Notes: a model not told the origin generated them from the letters alone. Shown: positions 46,823-55,843, counted from the first letter of the stretch. The stretch is 64,000 nucleotides of DNA from Nocardioides luti (GCF_014212315.1 NZ_JACKXE010000001.1:186001-250000), one strand, 5' to 3'. A program made the numbers and translations.

Positions 46823-49294
46823 TCAGCGGAGCGGCGCCCGCAGCGTCACCCGCACCCCGAACCGGTCACCCCCGACATCCACCTGGAAGCCACCGGCCTC
46901 CAGCCCGTCGGCGGTGACCGGTTCGTCGCTCCGCAGCCACGCCAGCCCGACCGACGCCCCGACGGTGGCGCCCCACGCGGCGCTGGTGACCTGGCCGCAG
47001 GGGACGCCGTGGCGCAGCAGCAGCTCGCCGCCCCACAGCATCGGTGCGGGGTCCTCGACCGCGAAGGAGACGGCCCGGCGTCGCGGCCCGCCGGCTGCGA
47101 GCGCCTCGCGGTGCGCCGCCAGCGCGGCGCGGCCGAGGAAGTCCTTGTCACCGCGGAGCGCCGTCGCGAAGACGAGGCCCGCCTCGACCGGCGTGACGTC
47201 GGGCGTGAGCTCGCGACCGAACGCGCGGTAGCCCTTCTCGAGACGCAGGGACTCGATCGCGTAGTAGCCGGCCGTGCGCACGCCGAGGTCGGCGCCCTCG
47301 GCGAGCAGCAGGTCGTGGAGCGCGCCGGTGTGCTCGACGGGCACCATCAGCTCCCAGCCGAGCTCGCCGACGTACGTCATCCGGGTCGCGCGCACGCCGA
47401 CACCACCCAGCGTCACCTCGCGGCTGGTGGCGAACGGGAATCCCCCCTCGGAGAGGTCCGCGTCGCCGAGCCGTCCGAGGAGGTCGCGGGAGGCGGGACC
47501 CATCACGCCCAGCACGGCGTAGGCGTCGGTCACGTCGCGGACCTCGGCCGCACCCGCGTGCCGGTCCAGCCAGTCGAGGTCGCGGACGGTCGTGGCCGAG
47601 CTCGAGACCAGCAGGAAGGCCTCGGGGCCGGTGCGGGTGACGGTCAGGTCGGCCTCGTAGGTGCCGCGCGCACTGAGGAAGGGCGTGTAGACGCAGCCGC
47701 CGGTGGCCACGTCCACGTCGGCGGCGCAGACCCACCGGAGACCGGCCAGGGCGTCGGGTCCCTCGACGATGTACTTCGAGAACGACGTCTGGTCGAAGAC
47801 GGCGACCGCCTCACGGGTGGCGCGCTGCTCGGCCACCGACCACGGCAGCCAGGACGGCTTGCCCCAGGCGTAGTCCAGCCGCGCCTCGGCCGGTGACGGG
47901 GCGAAGACGTTGGGCCGCTCCCAGCCCATCCGCGTCCCGAAGACGGCGCCGGACGCGGCGAGCCGGTCGTGCACCGGTGAGCGACGGACCCCGCGCGCTG
48001 TCTGCGGCTCGCGGTTCGGCCACGGCACCGCGTAGTGCAGGCCGAGCACCTCGGCCACCCGGTCGCGCAGCCAGGCGTTGTCGGCGTTGAACGGCGCGAA
48101 GCGGCGGACGTCGACTCCCACCAGGTCGGTCGTCGGCTCCCCCGCGACGATCCACTCCGCGAGTGCCCGGCCCGCGCCGCCGGCCGAGGCGATGCCCACG
48201 GAGTTGAAGCCGGCGCCGACGAAGTAGCCCGCGACCCCCGGCACCTGGCCGAGGAGGAACTGGTTGTCGGGGGTGAAGGACTCGGGCCCGTTGTAGAACT
48301 TCCGGATACCCGTCTCGGCCAGCACCGGGATCCGGTGGACCGCCTGCTCCATCAGCACCGAGAAGTGGTCCCAGTCCTCGTCGAGGAGCTGGAACTCGAA
48401 GGGGTGGGGCAGGTCGTCCGGCGAGCGCCACGGCCGGGCGTGCGGCTCGAAGCCGCCGACGACCAGGCCGCCGGTCTCCTCCTTGAAGTAGGTCCATCCG
48501 TCGGGGTCGCGCATGATCGGCAGGTCCGGGTGCACGCCGGCGACGGGGTCCGTCACGACGTAGAAGTGCTCCGCCGAGTGCAGCGGCACGGTCGCCCCGA
48601 CGAGCTCCCCCAGCGCCTTGGCCCACTGGCCGGCACAGTTCACGACCACCTCGGCCTCGACGTGCCCGAGGTCGGTCCGCACCCCGGTGACGCGGCGGCG
48701 GCCGGCGCCGTCGGTGGTGACGTCGAAGCCGGTGACCCGGCACCGCTCCACGATCCGGGCGCCCTGCTGCCGTGCTCCCCGTGCGAGGGACTGCGTGAGG
48801 TCGGTCGGGTTGACCTTGCCGTCGCCGGGCAGCCAGATCGCACCCAGCACGTCGTCGACCTGCATCGTCGGCCAGAGCTCCTGCGCGCGGTCGGCGCTGA
48901 CCAGCTCGCAGGCCATGTCGTACGCCGTCGCGTTGGCGGCCGTGCGCCGCAGCTGGACCATCCGGTCCTCGGTGCGGGCGACGATCAGCCCGCCGACGTT
49001 GCGGTAGCCGGTGGCGAGACCCGTCTCGGCCTCGAGCCGGGCGTAGAGCTCGGCGGAGTACTGCACCAGCCGGGTCCCGCTCTCGGACGCCCGCAACGGC
49101 CCGACCAGCCCGGCCGCGTGCCAGGTGGTGCCGCACGACAGGCTGCCCTGCTCGAGGAGCACGACGTCGGTCCAGCCGAGTCGGGTCAGGTGGTAGGCCA
49201 CGGAGGCCCCGATCACGCCGCCACCGACGATGACGACCCGCGCCCGGTCGGGGAGGTGGTTTCGAGACGGTTGCTGCGCAACCTCCTCAACCAC
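46823..49294 (-). CDS. FAD-dependent dimethylglycine/sarcosine-dehydrogenase-like protein
   Basis: 823 aa. Residues 18-400: DAO-type FAD domain (VVIVGGGVIGASVAYHL; GTTWHAAGLVG with the His that carries covalent FAD in this family). Residues 430-823: aminomethyltransferase-like (GcvT) tetrahydrofolate domain (VFDQTSFSKYIVEG ... YIESLRLEKGYRAFG-type region, GELLLRHGVPCGQVTSAAWG). It oxidatively demethylates an N-methyl amine and passes the C1 unit to folate; exact substrate (dimethylglycine, sarcosine or other) unknown. No ATG/GTG exists between the FAD motif and a dispersed repeat, so start GTG 49294 lies inside the repeat, which encodes residues 1-13. Confidence 0.85.
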   Translation of the reverse strand: MVEEVAQQPSRNHLPDRARVVIVGGGVIGASVAYHLTRLGWTDVVLLEQGSLSCGTTWHAAGLVGPLRASESGTRLVQYSAELYARLEAETGLATGYRNVGGLIVARTEDRMVQLRRTAANATAYDMACELVSADRAQELWPTMQVDDVLGAIWLPGDGKVNPTDLTQSLARGARQQGARIVERCRVTGFDVTTDGAGRRRVTGVRTDLGHVEAEVVVNCAGQWAKALGELVGATVPLHSAEHFYVVTDPVAGVHPDLPIMRDPDGWTYFKEETGGLVVGGFEPHARPWRSPDDLPHPFEFQLLDEDWDHFSVLMEQAVHRIPVLAETGIRKFYNGPESFTPDNQFLLGQVPGVAGYFVGAGFNSVGIASAGGAGRALAEWIVAGEPTTDLVGVDVRRFAPFNADNAWLRDRVAEVLGLHYAVPWPNREPQTARGVRRSPVHDRLAASGAVFGTRMGWERPNVFAPSPAEARLDYAWGKPSWLPWSVAEQRATREAVAVFDQTSFSKYIVEGPDALAGLRWVCAADVDVATGGCVYTPFLSARGTYEADLTVTRTGPEAFLLVSSSATTVRDLDWLDRHAGAAEVRDVTDAYAVLGVMGPASRDLLGRLGDADLSEGGFPFATSREVTLGGVGVRATRMTYVGELGWELMVPVEHTGALHDLLLAEGADLGVRTAGYYAIESLRLEKGYRAFGRELTPDVTPVEAGLVFATALRGDKDFLGRAALAAHREALAAGGPRRRAVSFAVEDPAPMLWGGELLLRHGVPCGQVTSAAWGATVGASVGLAWLRSDEPVTADGLEAGGFQVDVGGDRFGVRVTLRAPLR

Positions 49295-49477
49295 CGGTGG
49301 GGGCTGCGCAACCTCCTCAACCACCGGTGCGGGCTGCGCAACCTCCTCAACCAGCGGTGCGGGCTGCGCAACCTCCTCAACCAGCGGTGCGGGCTGCGCA
49401 ACCTCCTCAACCAGCGGTGCGGGCTGCGCGGCCCCCTCAACCAGAGGTGCGGGGTGCGCGGCCCCCTCAACCACCGG
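49258..49477. repeat. Dispersed repeat expanded into a 30-bp tandem array
   Basis: A 38-bp element (GGTTTCGAGACGG / TTGCTGCGCAACC / TCCTCAACCACC) at 49258-49295 runs into six 30-bp units (49274-49453) and a partial seventh, each CTGCGCAACCTCCTCAACCA plus a variable CGGTGCGGG. The last units differ (GCGCGGCCCCC). In the dehydrogenase frame they read VEEVAQPAPL. The kinase-like gene ends inside the seventh unit. Confidence 0.9.
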
Positions 49478-50384
49478 AGGTCACCTCTTCCAGGAGCCGT
49501 TCGAGGTCGGGGCTGCGGAAGGTCGCGGCGGCCTTGTCGAAGCGCTCCTGCCCCCACGCGAGGAAGTCGAAGTCCAGGTCGCTGGCCGACGCCTGGATCG
49601 CGCCCCACAGCGACCAGCCGTACTGCGACGCGAGCGCCTGGAGCCGGACCCGGGCCAGGTCCCGGCGGGTCTCGCGGCCGAAGTAGCAGGCGGTCAGCTC
49701 GGCCACCTGGTCGTCGTCCAGCTCGCACTCGGTGGCCGTGTTGCCCAGCTCGAAGGCGGGGTCGTTGTTGCCGCTGTACTCGTAGTCGATCAGCCAGAGC
49801 CTGCTCCCGTCGTCGACGATGTTGCCGGCGAGCAGGTCGTTGTTGCACGGCACGCTCGTCGGTGCGTCCACGGCGAGAGCCGCCGCGACCCGCTGCCAGG
49901 CCGCCTCGTGGTCGTCGTACCCCGCGAAGAGCGCGTAGCCGCGCTCGGCGACGGTGCGCCGGTAGGCCGTGCGGCGCCGCACCATGTCGAAGTCGCCGTG
50001 GAAGCGCGGACCCGCGTGCAGGCGCCGGCAGGCCTCGGCCACCCGCGGGACGTTGCCCGGCACCGCGAAGCTGGCGTTGTCGAACGTCATCCCGTCGAGG
50101 TAGGCGATCACGAGGACCCCGAGGTCCGGGCGGTAGTCCACGACGGGCGCCCCGACGCCGGCCGCCGCGGCGGCGAGCGTGTTGAGGTGCTCGGCGTCGC
50201 GGTCGATCCCGAGCAGCGCGGCGTCGCCGCGGAAGCGGCGTACGACGTGGTCGCCGACGGGCGTGGTGACGTGGAGGTTCTGGTTCGTGAGGCCGCCGGG
50301 GAGCTCGACCACGGTGCGTGGATGGCCCTGCAGGACCGGGATCCGGTCCAGCAGGGCCTCCAGCTCGGCGTGCGGCTGGGACAC
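49467..50384 (-). CDS. Choline/ethanolamine-kinase-like phosphotransferase
   Basis: 305 aa from GTG 50384, 5 bp after the permease stop. Aminoglycoside-phosphotransferase fold: ELPGGLTNQNLHVTTPVGDH (ATP loop), VVRRFRGD (Lys/Arg position), PCNNDLLAGNIVDDGSRLWL (Brenner-type catalytic loop, with N replacing the usual H in HND) and IDYEYSGNNDPAFELGN, the hallmark of choline/ethanolamine kinases. Probably phosphorylates an amino alcohol. Co-transcribed with the permease; its 3' end enters the repeat array, after which the dehydrogenase gene follows. Confidence 0.87.
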   Translation of the reverse strand: MSQPHAELEALLDRIPVLQGHPRTVVELPGGLTNQNLHVTTPVGDHVVRRFRGDAALLGIDRDAEHLNTLAAAAAGVGAPVVDYRPDLGVLVIAYLDGMTFDNASFAVPGNVPRVAEACRRLHAGPRFHGDFDMVRRRTAYRRTVAERGYALFAGYDDHEAAWQRVAAALAVDAPTSVPCNNDLLAGNIVDDGSRLWLIDYEYSGNNDPAFELGNTATECELDDDQVAELTACYFGRETRRDLARVRLQALASQYGWSLWGAIQASASDLDFDFLAWGQERFDKAAATFRSPDLERLLEEVTSGG

Positions 50385-50389
50385 GCGAG

Positions 50390-51955
50390 TCAGCTGTCGA
50401 ACGCCTCGAGGACGGTCTCGTCGATGGTGTGCTTGGGGCCGGTGAACCACTTCTTGGCCGACACCTGCCACCAGATGGCGAGGACGATCAACGTGCCGAA
50501 CGTCAGGATCGGCGCGTAGTTCACGCTGCTCCAGGCGAAGTCGGCGTTGCCGGGCACGCCGGTCGGCGTGAACGGCAGGATGAAGTAGACGGAGATGACG
50601 GCGATCTCGGCGACCGCGATGAGGTTCATCCACTTGTACTTGCGGCCGTTGTGCCACGAGCCGGGCTCGAAGTCGTCGCCGAGCCGCCAGCGCAGGAAGA
50701 TCGGCACCGCGAAGGCGAGGTAGAGCCCGATGACCGCGACCGAGACGACCGCGAGGAAGGCGACCGGGAGCCCGTTCACGCTGACGAGGGCCGGGGCGGT
50801 GATGACCGCGCCGACGACCGCGCAGAGCAGGACGGCGTTGGTGGGGACCTTCGTCTTCGGGTTGACCTTCGACCAGATCTTCGAGCCGGGGATCGCGCCG
50901 TCCCGGCTGAAGGCGAAGGTCATCCGCGAGCAGCTGGTCATGCAGGCGGCGGTGCAGAAGAGCTGGCCGGCCGTGGAGATGAGCAGCACCAGGAAGTGCC
51001 AGCCCTCGGGCAGCGCCTGGCCGAAGATCACGTCGACGCTGCCGCCGCCGGCGGAGACGCCCTCGGGGTCCTGGACCGCGAACAGGAAGGCGAGCAGCAG
51101 GACGTAGCCGCCGATCGCGGAGTAGGCGATGGAGCGCCAGATGCCCTTGGCGGCGGCCTCCGAGGCGGCCGAGGTCTCCTCGGACAGGTGGGCGGAGGCG
51201 TCGAAGCCGGTGATGGTGTACTGCGTCAGCAGCAGCCCGAGCGGCAGCACGAGGAACCAGAACTTCAGCCCGGAGGTCTGGTTGTCGTTGAAGCCGGAGT
51301 TGTTGACCTCGTGGGTGAACACCCAGCTGAGCGCCTGGTGGGTGTCCGGGATGAACACCAGGACCAGGATCACGATCGCGGCGCCGGCGACGTGCCACCA
51401 CACGGAGATGTTGTTGACGATCGCCATCAGGTGCCCGCCGAACACGTTCAGGCCCGCGGCGATGACCAGGATGATCAGGAAGATGACGTAGATCCGGGTC
51501 AGGCTGTAGCCGTCGGCCCAGCCCGAGGAGACCGTCGTCAGCGTCAGGTCGACGAACGTCGCGGCGCCGTACGCCACCGACGCGGTGACCGCGAGCAGCC
51601 CGATGAGGTTGAGCCAGCCGGTGAAGAACCCGGCCGCCGGACCGCCCATCTTGGCCGCCCACCAGTAGATGCCGCCCGAGGTCGGGTACGCCGACACGAG
51701 CTCCGACATCGTGAAGCCGATGATCAGGATGAACAGCGAGATGATCGGCCAGCCCCAGGAGATGGCGATCGGTCCGCCGTTGTTCCAGCCCTGGTAGAAG
51801 GTCGTGAAGCAGCCCGCCAGGATCGAGATGATCGAGAACGAGATGGCGAAGTTGGAGAAGCTCGACCAGGTGCGGTTGAGCTCCTGCGAGTAGCCGAGAC
51901 GGGCGAGGTGCTTCTCGTCCTCGGACAGCTCTTTCGGTTCGGTTGCTTCGGGCAT
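50390..51955 (-). CDS. APC-superfamily amino acid/amine permease
   Basis: 521 aa with about 12 membrane helices. The start LARLGYSQELNRTWSSFSNF and AISFSIISILAGCFTTFYQG are typical of the amino-acid/GABA/choline permease group (ACT family); FTMSELVSAYPTSGGIYWWA and GFDASAHLSEET (the conserved A-H-x-S-E-E-T) are also present. Expected substrate is an amino acid, polyamine or amine. First gene of the minus-strand cluster permease, phosphotransferase, dehydrogenase, and divergent from the GntR regulator. Confidence 0.9.
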   Translation of the reverse strand: MPEATEPKELSEDEKHLARLGYSQELNRTWSSFSNFAISFSIISILAGCFTTFYQGWNNGGPIAISWGWPIISLFILIIGFTMSELVSAYPTSGGIYWWAAKMGGPAAGFFTGWLNLIGLLAVTASVAYGAATFVDLTLTTVSSGWADGYSLTRIYVIFLIILVIAAGLNVFGGHLMAIVNNISVWWHVAGAAIVILVLVFIPDTHQALSWVFTHEVNNSGFNDNQTSGLKFWFLVLPLGLLLTQYTITGFDASAHLSEETSAASEAAAKGIWRSIAYSAIGGYVLLLAFLFAVQDPEGVSAGGGSVDVIFGQALPEGWHFLVLLISTAGQLFCTAACMTSCSRMTFAFSRDGAIPGSKIWSKVNPKTKVPTNAVLLCAVVGAVITAPALVSVNGLPVAFLAVVSVAVIGLYLAFAVPIFLRWRLGDDFEPGSWHNGRKYKWMNLIAVAEIAVISVYFILPFTPTGVPGNADFAWSSVNYAPILTFGTLIVLAIWWQVSAKKWFTGPKHTIDETVLEAFDS

Positions 51956-52041
51956 GCTGGCACTCTCCGGTGGTCAGGACTGCTGATGTTGACGGAGGCT
52001 AGACCCGCGCCGTTCCGACCGTCCATAGTCACTCGTTAAAT

Positions 52042-52086
52042 TGGTATGAACTCAGACCATTGAGCAGCGCTGGGTGATTGACACCC
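52042..52086. promoter_or_regulatory. Candidate operators in the permease/GntR divergent gap
   Basis: TGGT-N10-ACCA (52042-52059) and GGGTG-ATTGA-CACCC (52072-52086), both dyads, lie in the 149-bp gap between the divergent permease and GntR regulator genes. Plausible sites of autoregulation. Confidence 0.4.
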
Positions 52087-52104
52087 GGCACCCGCGAATC
52101 GAGG

Positions 52105-52875
52105 ATGACCACCATGACGGCCTCCCCGGCCCCCGACGCCGCACCTCCGGCCGGGGTGCACGACCTGCGGGAGGCCGTGCTCCGCCCGGTGCGCGGGCAC
52201 CACGCCTTCGAGGCCTGCGTCGAGCAGCTCGCCACCACCATCCGGCTCGGGGTCTACCCGCTCGGCTCGACGCTGCCCCCCGAGCGCGACCTCGCGGCCC
52301 GGCTGCACGTCTCGCGAGCCACGCTGCGCGAGGCGATGGCGGCACTGCGCGAGGCCGGGCTCGTCGAGACCCGACGTGGCCGGGGCGGCGGCACGGTCGT
52401 CACGCTGAAGCCGCGGTCGCCCTCGGCCCGGGCGGCCGCGCGGACCTCCGCCGCACGACGCCAGGACTGGCTCGACGCCCTCGACTACCGGCGCATCGTC
52501 GAGCCGGGTGCCGCGCACCTCGCCGCCCGGGTGACGCTCGACGACGCACGGCGCAGCCAGCTGGAGGAGGCCCACCTGGCCGTCGCGGCCGCCCGCCGGC
52601 CCGCCGAGCACCGGCAGGCCGACTCGCGCTTCCACCTCACGCTCGCCGCCCTCACCGGCTCGCCGCGCGTCGTCGAGGCGGTCACCGCCGTGCAGTCGAC
52701 GCTGCACGAGATGCTCCTCGCCATCCCGGTCCTCGAGGCCAACATCGCCCACTCCGACCGGCAGCACGCCGCCGTCGTCCGCGCCGTCCTCCGCGGCGAC
52801 GCGGAGCGCGCCCGCGTGGCGATGGAGGAGCACTGCGACGACACCGCCGCACTGCTCCGCGGTCTCGTCGGCTGA
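52105..52875 (+). CDS. FadR/GntR-family transcriptional regulator
   Basis: 256 aa from ATG 52105; ATG 52114 with GAGG 9 nt upstream is an alternative. Winged helix: TTIRLGVYPLGSTLPPERDL then RLHVSRATLREAMAALREAG, the GntR signature, followed by an FCD all-helical ligand domain (YRRIVEPGAAHLAARV ... FHLTLAALTGS ... HAAVVRAVLRGDAERARVAM). The FCD domain usually binds an organic acid or amino compound using a metal held by Asp and His residues. Location between the two arms of the amine cluster makes it the likely local regulator. Confidence 0.92.
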   Translation: MTTMTASPAPDAAPPAGVHDLREAVLRPVRGHHAFEACVEQLATTIRLGVYPLGSTLPPERDLAARLHVSRATLREAMAALREAGLVETRRGRGGGTVVTLKPRSPSARAAARTSAARRQDWLDALDYRRIVEPGAAHLAARVTLDDARRSQLEEAHLAVAAARRPAEHRQADSRFHLTLAALTGSPRVVEAVTAVQSTLHEMLLAIPVLEANIAHSDRQHAAVVRAVLRGDAERARVAMEEHCDDTAALLRGLVG

Positions 52876-52906
52876 CCCGCACCACCCACCACCACCAGGA
52901 GACCGC

Positions 52907-54286
52907 ATGGCACTGCGCAACGAACGCCACCTCAGCATGAGCGACCTCGTCGCCCGCATCGGCGCCGGCGAGATCGACACCGTCGTGGTGGCCTTCACCG
53001 ACATGCAGGGCCGCCTCCAGGGCAAGCGCCTGCACGGGCGCTACTTCGTCGACCACGTCGTCGGCCACGGCACCGAGGGCTGCAACTACCTGCTCGCGGT
53101 CGACGTCGACATGAACACGGTCGAGGGCTACGCCATCTCCTCGTGGGAGAAGGGGTACGGCGACATGGAGTTCGTCATGGCCGAGGACACGATCCGGGTG
53201 CTGACGCACCTGCCGGCCACGGCGATGGTGCAGTGCGACCTGGTCTGGCCCGACCACTCCCCCGTGGTGCAGTCGCCGCGGGCGATCCTGCAGAAACAGC
53301 TGGACCGGTGTGCCGAGCGCGGCTGGACGGCGCTGTCCGGCACCGAGCTCGAGTTCATCGCGTTCGACACGACCTACGAGCAGGCCTTCCGCGACAACTA
53401 CCGCGACCTCACACCGGTCAACCAGTACAACGTCGACTACTCGATCCTCGGCACCACCCGGGTGGAGCCGCTGCTGCGCGACATCCGCAACCACATGTAC
53501 GCCGCCGGCCTGGACGTCGAGGGCGCCAAGGGCGAGTGCAACTTCGGCCAGCACGAGATCGGCTTCCTCTACGCCGAGGCGATGATGACCGCGGACAACC
53601 ACGCGGTCTACAAGACCGCCGCCAAGGAGATCGCGGCCCAGCACGGCAAGGCACTGACCTTCATGGCGAAGTACGACCAGCGCGAGGGCAGCTCCTGCCA
53701 CATCCACCTGTCGCTGCGCGGCACCGACGGCGAGCTGGTGTTCTGGGACCCCGAGGCCAACGACGGCAAGGGCGAGCGCACGCCGCTCTACGACCAGTTC
53801 GTCGCCGGCGTGCTCGCCACGGTCGCGGACTTCACGCTGCTCTACGCGCCGAACATCAACTCCTACAAGCGCTTCGCCGACGGCTCGTTCGCCCCGAACA
53901 CGATCGCCTGGGGCCTCGACAACCGGACCTGCGCGGTCCGGCTGGTCGGGCGCGGGGCCGGTGCCCGCATGGAGAACCGCGTCCCCGGCGGGGACGTGAA
54001 CCCCTACCTCGCCCTGGCCGCGATGATCGCCGGCGGGCTGCACGGCATCGAGAACGAGCTCGAGCTGGAGCCGCCGCTCGAGGGCAACGCCTACACCTCC
54101 GGCCGGGACAAGGTCCCGGGCACGATGCCGGAGGCCCGTGAGGTCTTCGCCACGTCCACGGTGGCCCGGGCGGCCCTGGGTGACGAGGTCGTCGACCACT
54201 ACGTGAACATGGCGGACGTGGAGCTCGCTGCCTACAACGCGGCCGTCACCGACTGGGAGCTCCGCCGCGGATTCGAGAGGCTCTGA
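52907..54286 (+). CDS. Glutamine-synthetase-family gamma-glutamylamide ligase
   Basis: 459 aa. GS catalytic domain: GTELEFIAF (metal Glu), KGECNFGQHEIGF, GSSCHIHLSL (HxH) and GRGAGARMENRVPGGDVNPY. Divergence from housekeeping GlnA in the N-terminal segment (GEIDTVVVAFTDMQGRLQGK) and the short C-terminus without an adenylylation tyrosine region point to the PuuA/GlnA3/GlnA4/IpuC type, which joins glutamate to an amine instead of ammonia. The amine could be ethanolamine, a polyamine or another primary amine. Followed directly by ALDH (TGATG overlap). Confidence 0.9.
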   Translation: MALRNERHLSMSDLVARIGAGEIDTVVVAFTDMQGRLQGKRLHGRYFVDHVVGHGTEGCNYLLAVDVDMNTVEGYAISSWEKGYGDMEFVMAEDTIRVLTHLPATAMVQCDLVWPDHSPVVQSPRAILQKQLDRCAERGWTALSGTELEFIAFDTTYEQAFRDNYRDLTPVNQYNVDYSILGTTRVEPLLRDIRNHMYAAGLDVEGAKGECNFGQHEIGFLYAEAMMTADNHAVYKTAAKEIAAQHGKALTFMAKYDQREGSSCHIHLSLRGTDGELVFWDPEANDGKGERTPLYDQFVAGVLATVADFTLLYAPNINSYKRFADGSFAPNTIAWGLDNRTCAVRLVGRGAGARMENRVPGGDVNPYLALAAMIAGGLHGIENELELEPPLEGNAYTSGRDKVPGTMPEAREVFATSTVARAALGDEVVDHYVNMADVELAAYNAAVTDWELRRGFERL

Positions 54287-55644
54287 TGAGCGAGACCTAC
54301 ACGGTGGTCAACCCGGCCACGGCGCAGCCCGTCACCGACGTCCCCCTGGCCTCGGTCGAGCAGGCCGACGCCGCCATCGAGGCGGCCCACGAGGCGTTCG
54401 CCTCGTGGCGTGCCGTCGCCCCGGGCGAGCGGGCCCGGCTGCTGCGGCGCTTCGCGACCGTGGTCGACGAGCACGTCGAGGAGCTCGCCGAGCTGGAGGT
54501 CCGCAACGCGGGGCACACCTGGGGCAACGCGCGCTGGGAGGCCGGCAACGTCCGGGACTGCCTCAACTACTACTCCGCCGCGCCCGAGCGGCTCTTCGGG
54601 CGGCAGATCCCGGTGCCCGGCGGCATCGACCTGACCTTCCACGAGCCCCTCGGGGTCGTCGGGATCATCGTCCCGTGGAACTTCCCCATGCCGATCGCCG
54701 GCTGGGGCTTCGCCCCGGCGCTGGCCGCCGGCAACACGGTGGTGCTGAAGCCGGCCGAGCTCACGCCGCTCACGGCGATCCGGCTCGGTGAGCTCGCGCT
54801 CGAGGCCGGGATCCCCGAGCACGTGCTGACGATCGTCCCCGGCCACGGCTCGGTCGTCGGCGAGCGGTTCGTGACGCACCCGCTGGTCCGCAAGGTCTGC
54901 TTCACCGGCTCCACCGCCGTCGGCAAGAAGATCATGGCCGGCTGCGCCGACCAGGTGAAGCGCGTGACGCTGGAGCTGGGCGGCAAGAGCGCGAACATCG
55001 TCTTCGCCGACGCCGACCTCGCCGCCGCGGCCGCGAGCGCGCCGTACGCCGTCTTCGACAACGCCGGCCAGGACTGCTGCGCCCGCTCGCGGATCCTCGT
55101 CGAGCGGTCGGCGTACGACGAGTTCCTGACCCGCCTCGAGCCGGCGGTGACCGGGATGCGGGTGCTCGACCCGAGCGACGAGTCCAGCGAGATGGGCCCG
55201 CTCATCTCTGCGAAGCAGCAGGGCGTCGTGCAGGGCTACCTCGACGAGGTCGAGGTGGCGTTCGCCGGATCGACGCCGGTCGGGCCCGGCTTCTGGGTGC
55301 CGCCGTCGGTCGTCACCGTCGACGACCCGGCCGAGCGGATCTGGCGCGAGGAGGTCTTCGGGCCCGTCGTCGCCGTGATGCCGTTCGACACCGAGGCCGA
55401 CGCCGTCGCGCTGGCCAACGACACGGAGTACGGCCTGTCCGGCTCGATCTTCACCACCGACCTCGGTCGGGGGCTGCGGGTCGCGCGGGCGGTCGAGTCC
55501 GGCAACCTCAGCGTCAACTCGCACTCCGCGGTGCGCTACTGGACGCCGTTCGGCGGCTACAAGCAGAGCGGCCTCGGCCGCGAGCTCGGCCCCGACGCTC
55601 CCCAGGCGTTCACCGAGGAGAAGAACGTCTTCATCGCCCACTGA
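54286..55644 (+). CDS. Aldehyde dehydrogenase family protein
   Basis: 452 aa NAD(P)+-dependent ALDH. Catalytic Cys264 in FDNAGQDCC, Glu230 in LELGGKS and Asn132 in PWNFPMP are all present; CFTGSTAVGKK binds the cofactor. Best matches by pattern are gamma-aminobutyraldehyde/betaine-aldehyde type enzymes; here it probably oxidises a gamma-glutamyl-amino aldehyde. Its ATG overlaps the ligase stop (TGATG), so both proteins are made together. Two hundred bases of repeat-rich DNA follow before the SDR gene. Confidence 0.93.
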   Translation: MSETYTVVNPATAQPVTDVPLASVEQADAAIEAAHEAFASWRAVAPGERARLLRRFATVVDEHVEELAELEVRNAGHTWGNARWEAGNVRDCLNYYSAAPERLFGRQIPVPGGIDLTFHEPLGVVGIIVPWNFPMPIAGWGFAPALAAGNTVVLKPAELTPLTAIRLGELALEAGIPEHVLTIVPGHGSVVGERFVTHPLVRKVCFTGSTAVGKKIMAGCADQVKRVTLELGGKSANIVFADADLAAAAASAPYAVFDNAGQDCCARSRILVERSAYDEFLTRLEPAVTGMRVLDPSDESSEMGPLISAKQQGVVQGYLDEVEVAFAGSTPVGPGFWVPPSVVTVDDPAERIWREEVFGPVVAVMPFDTEADAVALANDTEYGLSGSIFTTDLGRGLRVARAVESGNLSVNSHSAVRYWTPFGGYKQSGLGRELGPDAPQAFTEEKNVFIAH

Positions 55645-55648
55645 CCCC

Positions 55649-55684
55649 GGTCTCGATACGGTCGCTGCGCGACCTACTCGACCA
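55649..55684. repeat. Dispersed repeat copy A (divergent)
   Basis: GGTCTCGATACGG, TCGCTGCGCGACC, TACTCGACCA: a divergent copy of the 38-bp family, same orientation as the copy at 49258. Confidence 0.75.
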
Positions 55685-55692
55685 GCGAGATC

Positions 55693-55730
55693 GGTGGTCG
55701 AGGAGGTTGCGCAGCAACCGTCTCGAAACC
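55693..55730. repeat. Dispersed repeat copy B
   Basis: 38 bp, GGTGGTCGAGGAGG then TTGCGCAGCAACCG and TCTCGAAACC; its reverse complement differs from 49258-49295 at one base. Confidence 0.85.
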
Positions 55731-55780
55731 ACCCGCCCAACGAAACCGGTCGCACCGCGACCACCCGCTCAACGACAACC

Positions 55781-55819
55781 GGTGGTTGAGGAGGTTGCGC
55801 CAGCAACCGTCTCGAAACC
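55781..55819. repeat. Dispersed repeat copy C
   Basis: 39 bp, GGTGGTTGAGGAGG, TTGCGCCAGCAACCG, TCTCGAAACC; one extra C relative to copy B. Ends 24 bp before the SDR gene. Confidence 0.85.
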
Positions 55820-55843
55820 ACCTTCCCCCGAGAGGATCCATCA

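Noticed and set aside
49274-49453. CRISPR-like regular repeats of 30 bp
   Set aside because: Units are directly adjacent without spacers and belong to a dispersed palindromic repeat family; no cas genes.
52078-52104. TTG start giving nine extra residues to the GntR regulator
   Set aside because: It sits inside a dyad and lacks a ribosome-binding site; ATG 52105 or 52114 fits the domain better.
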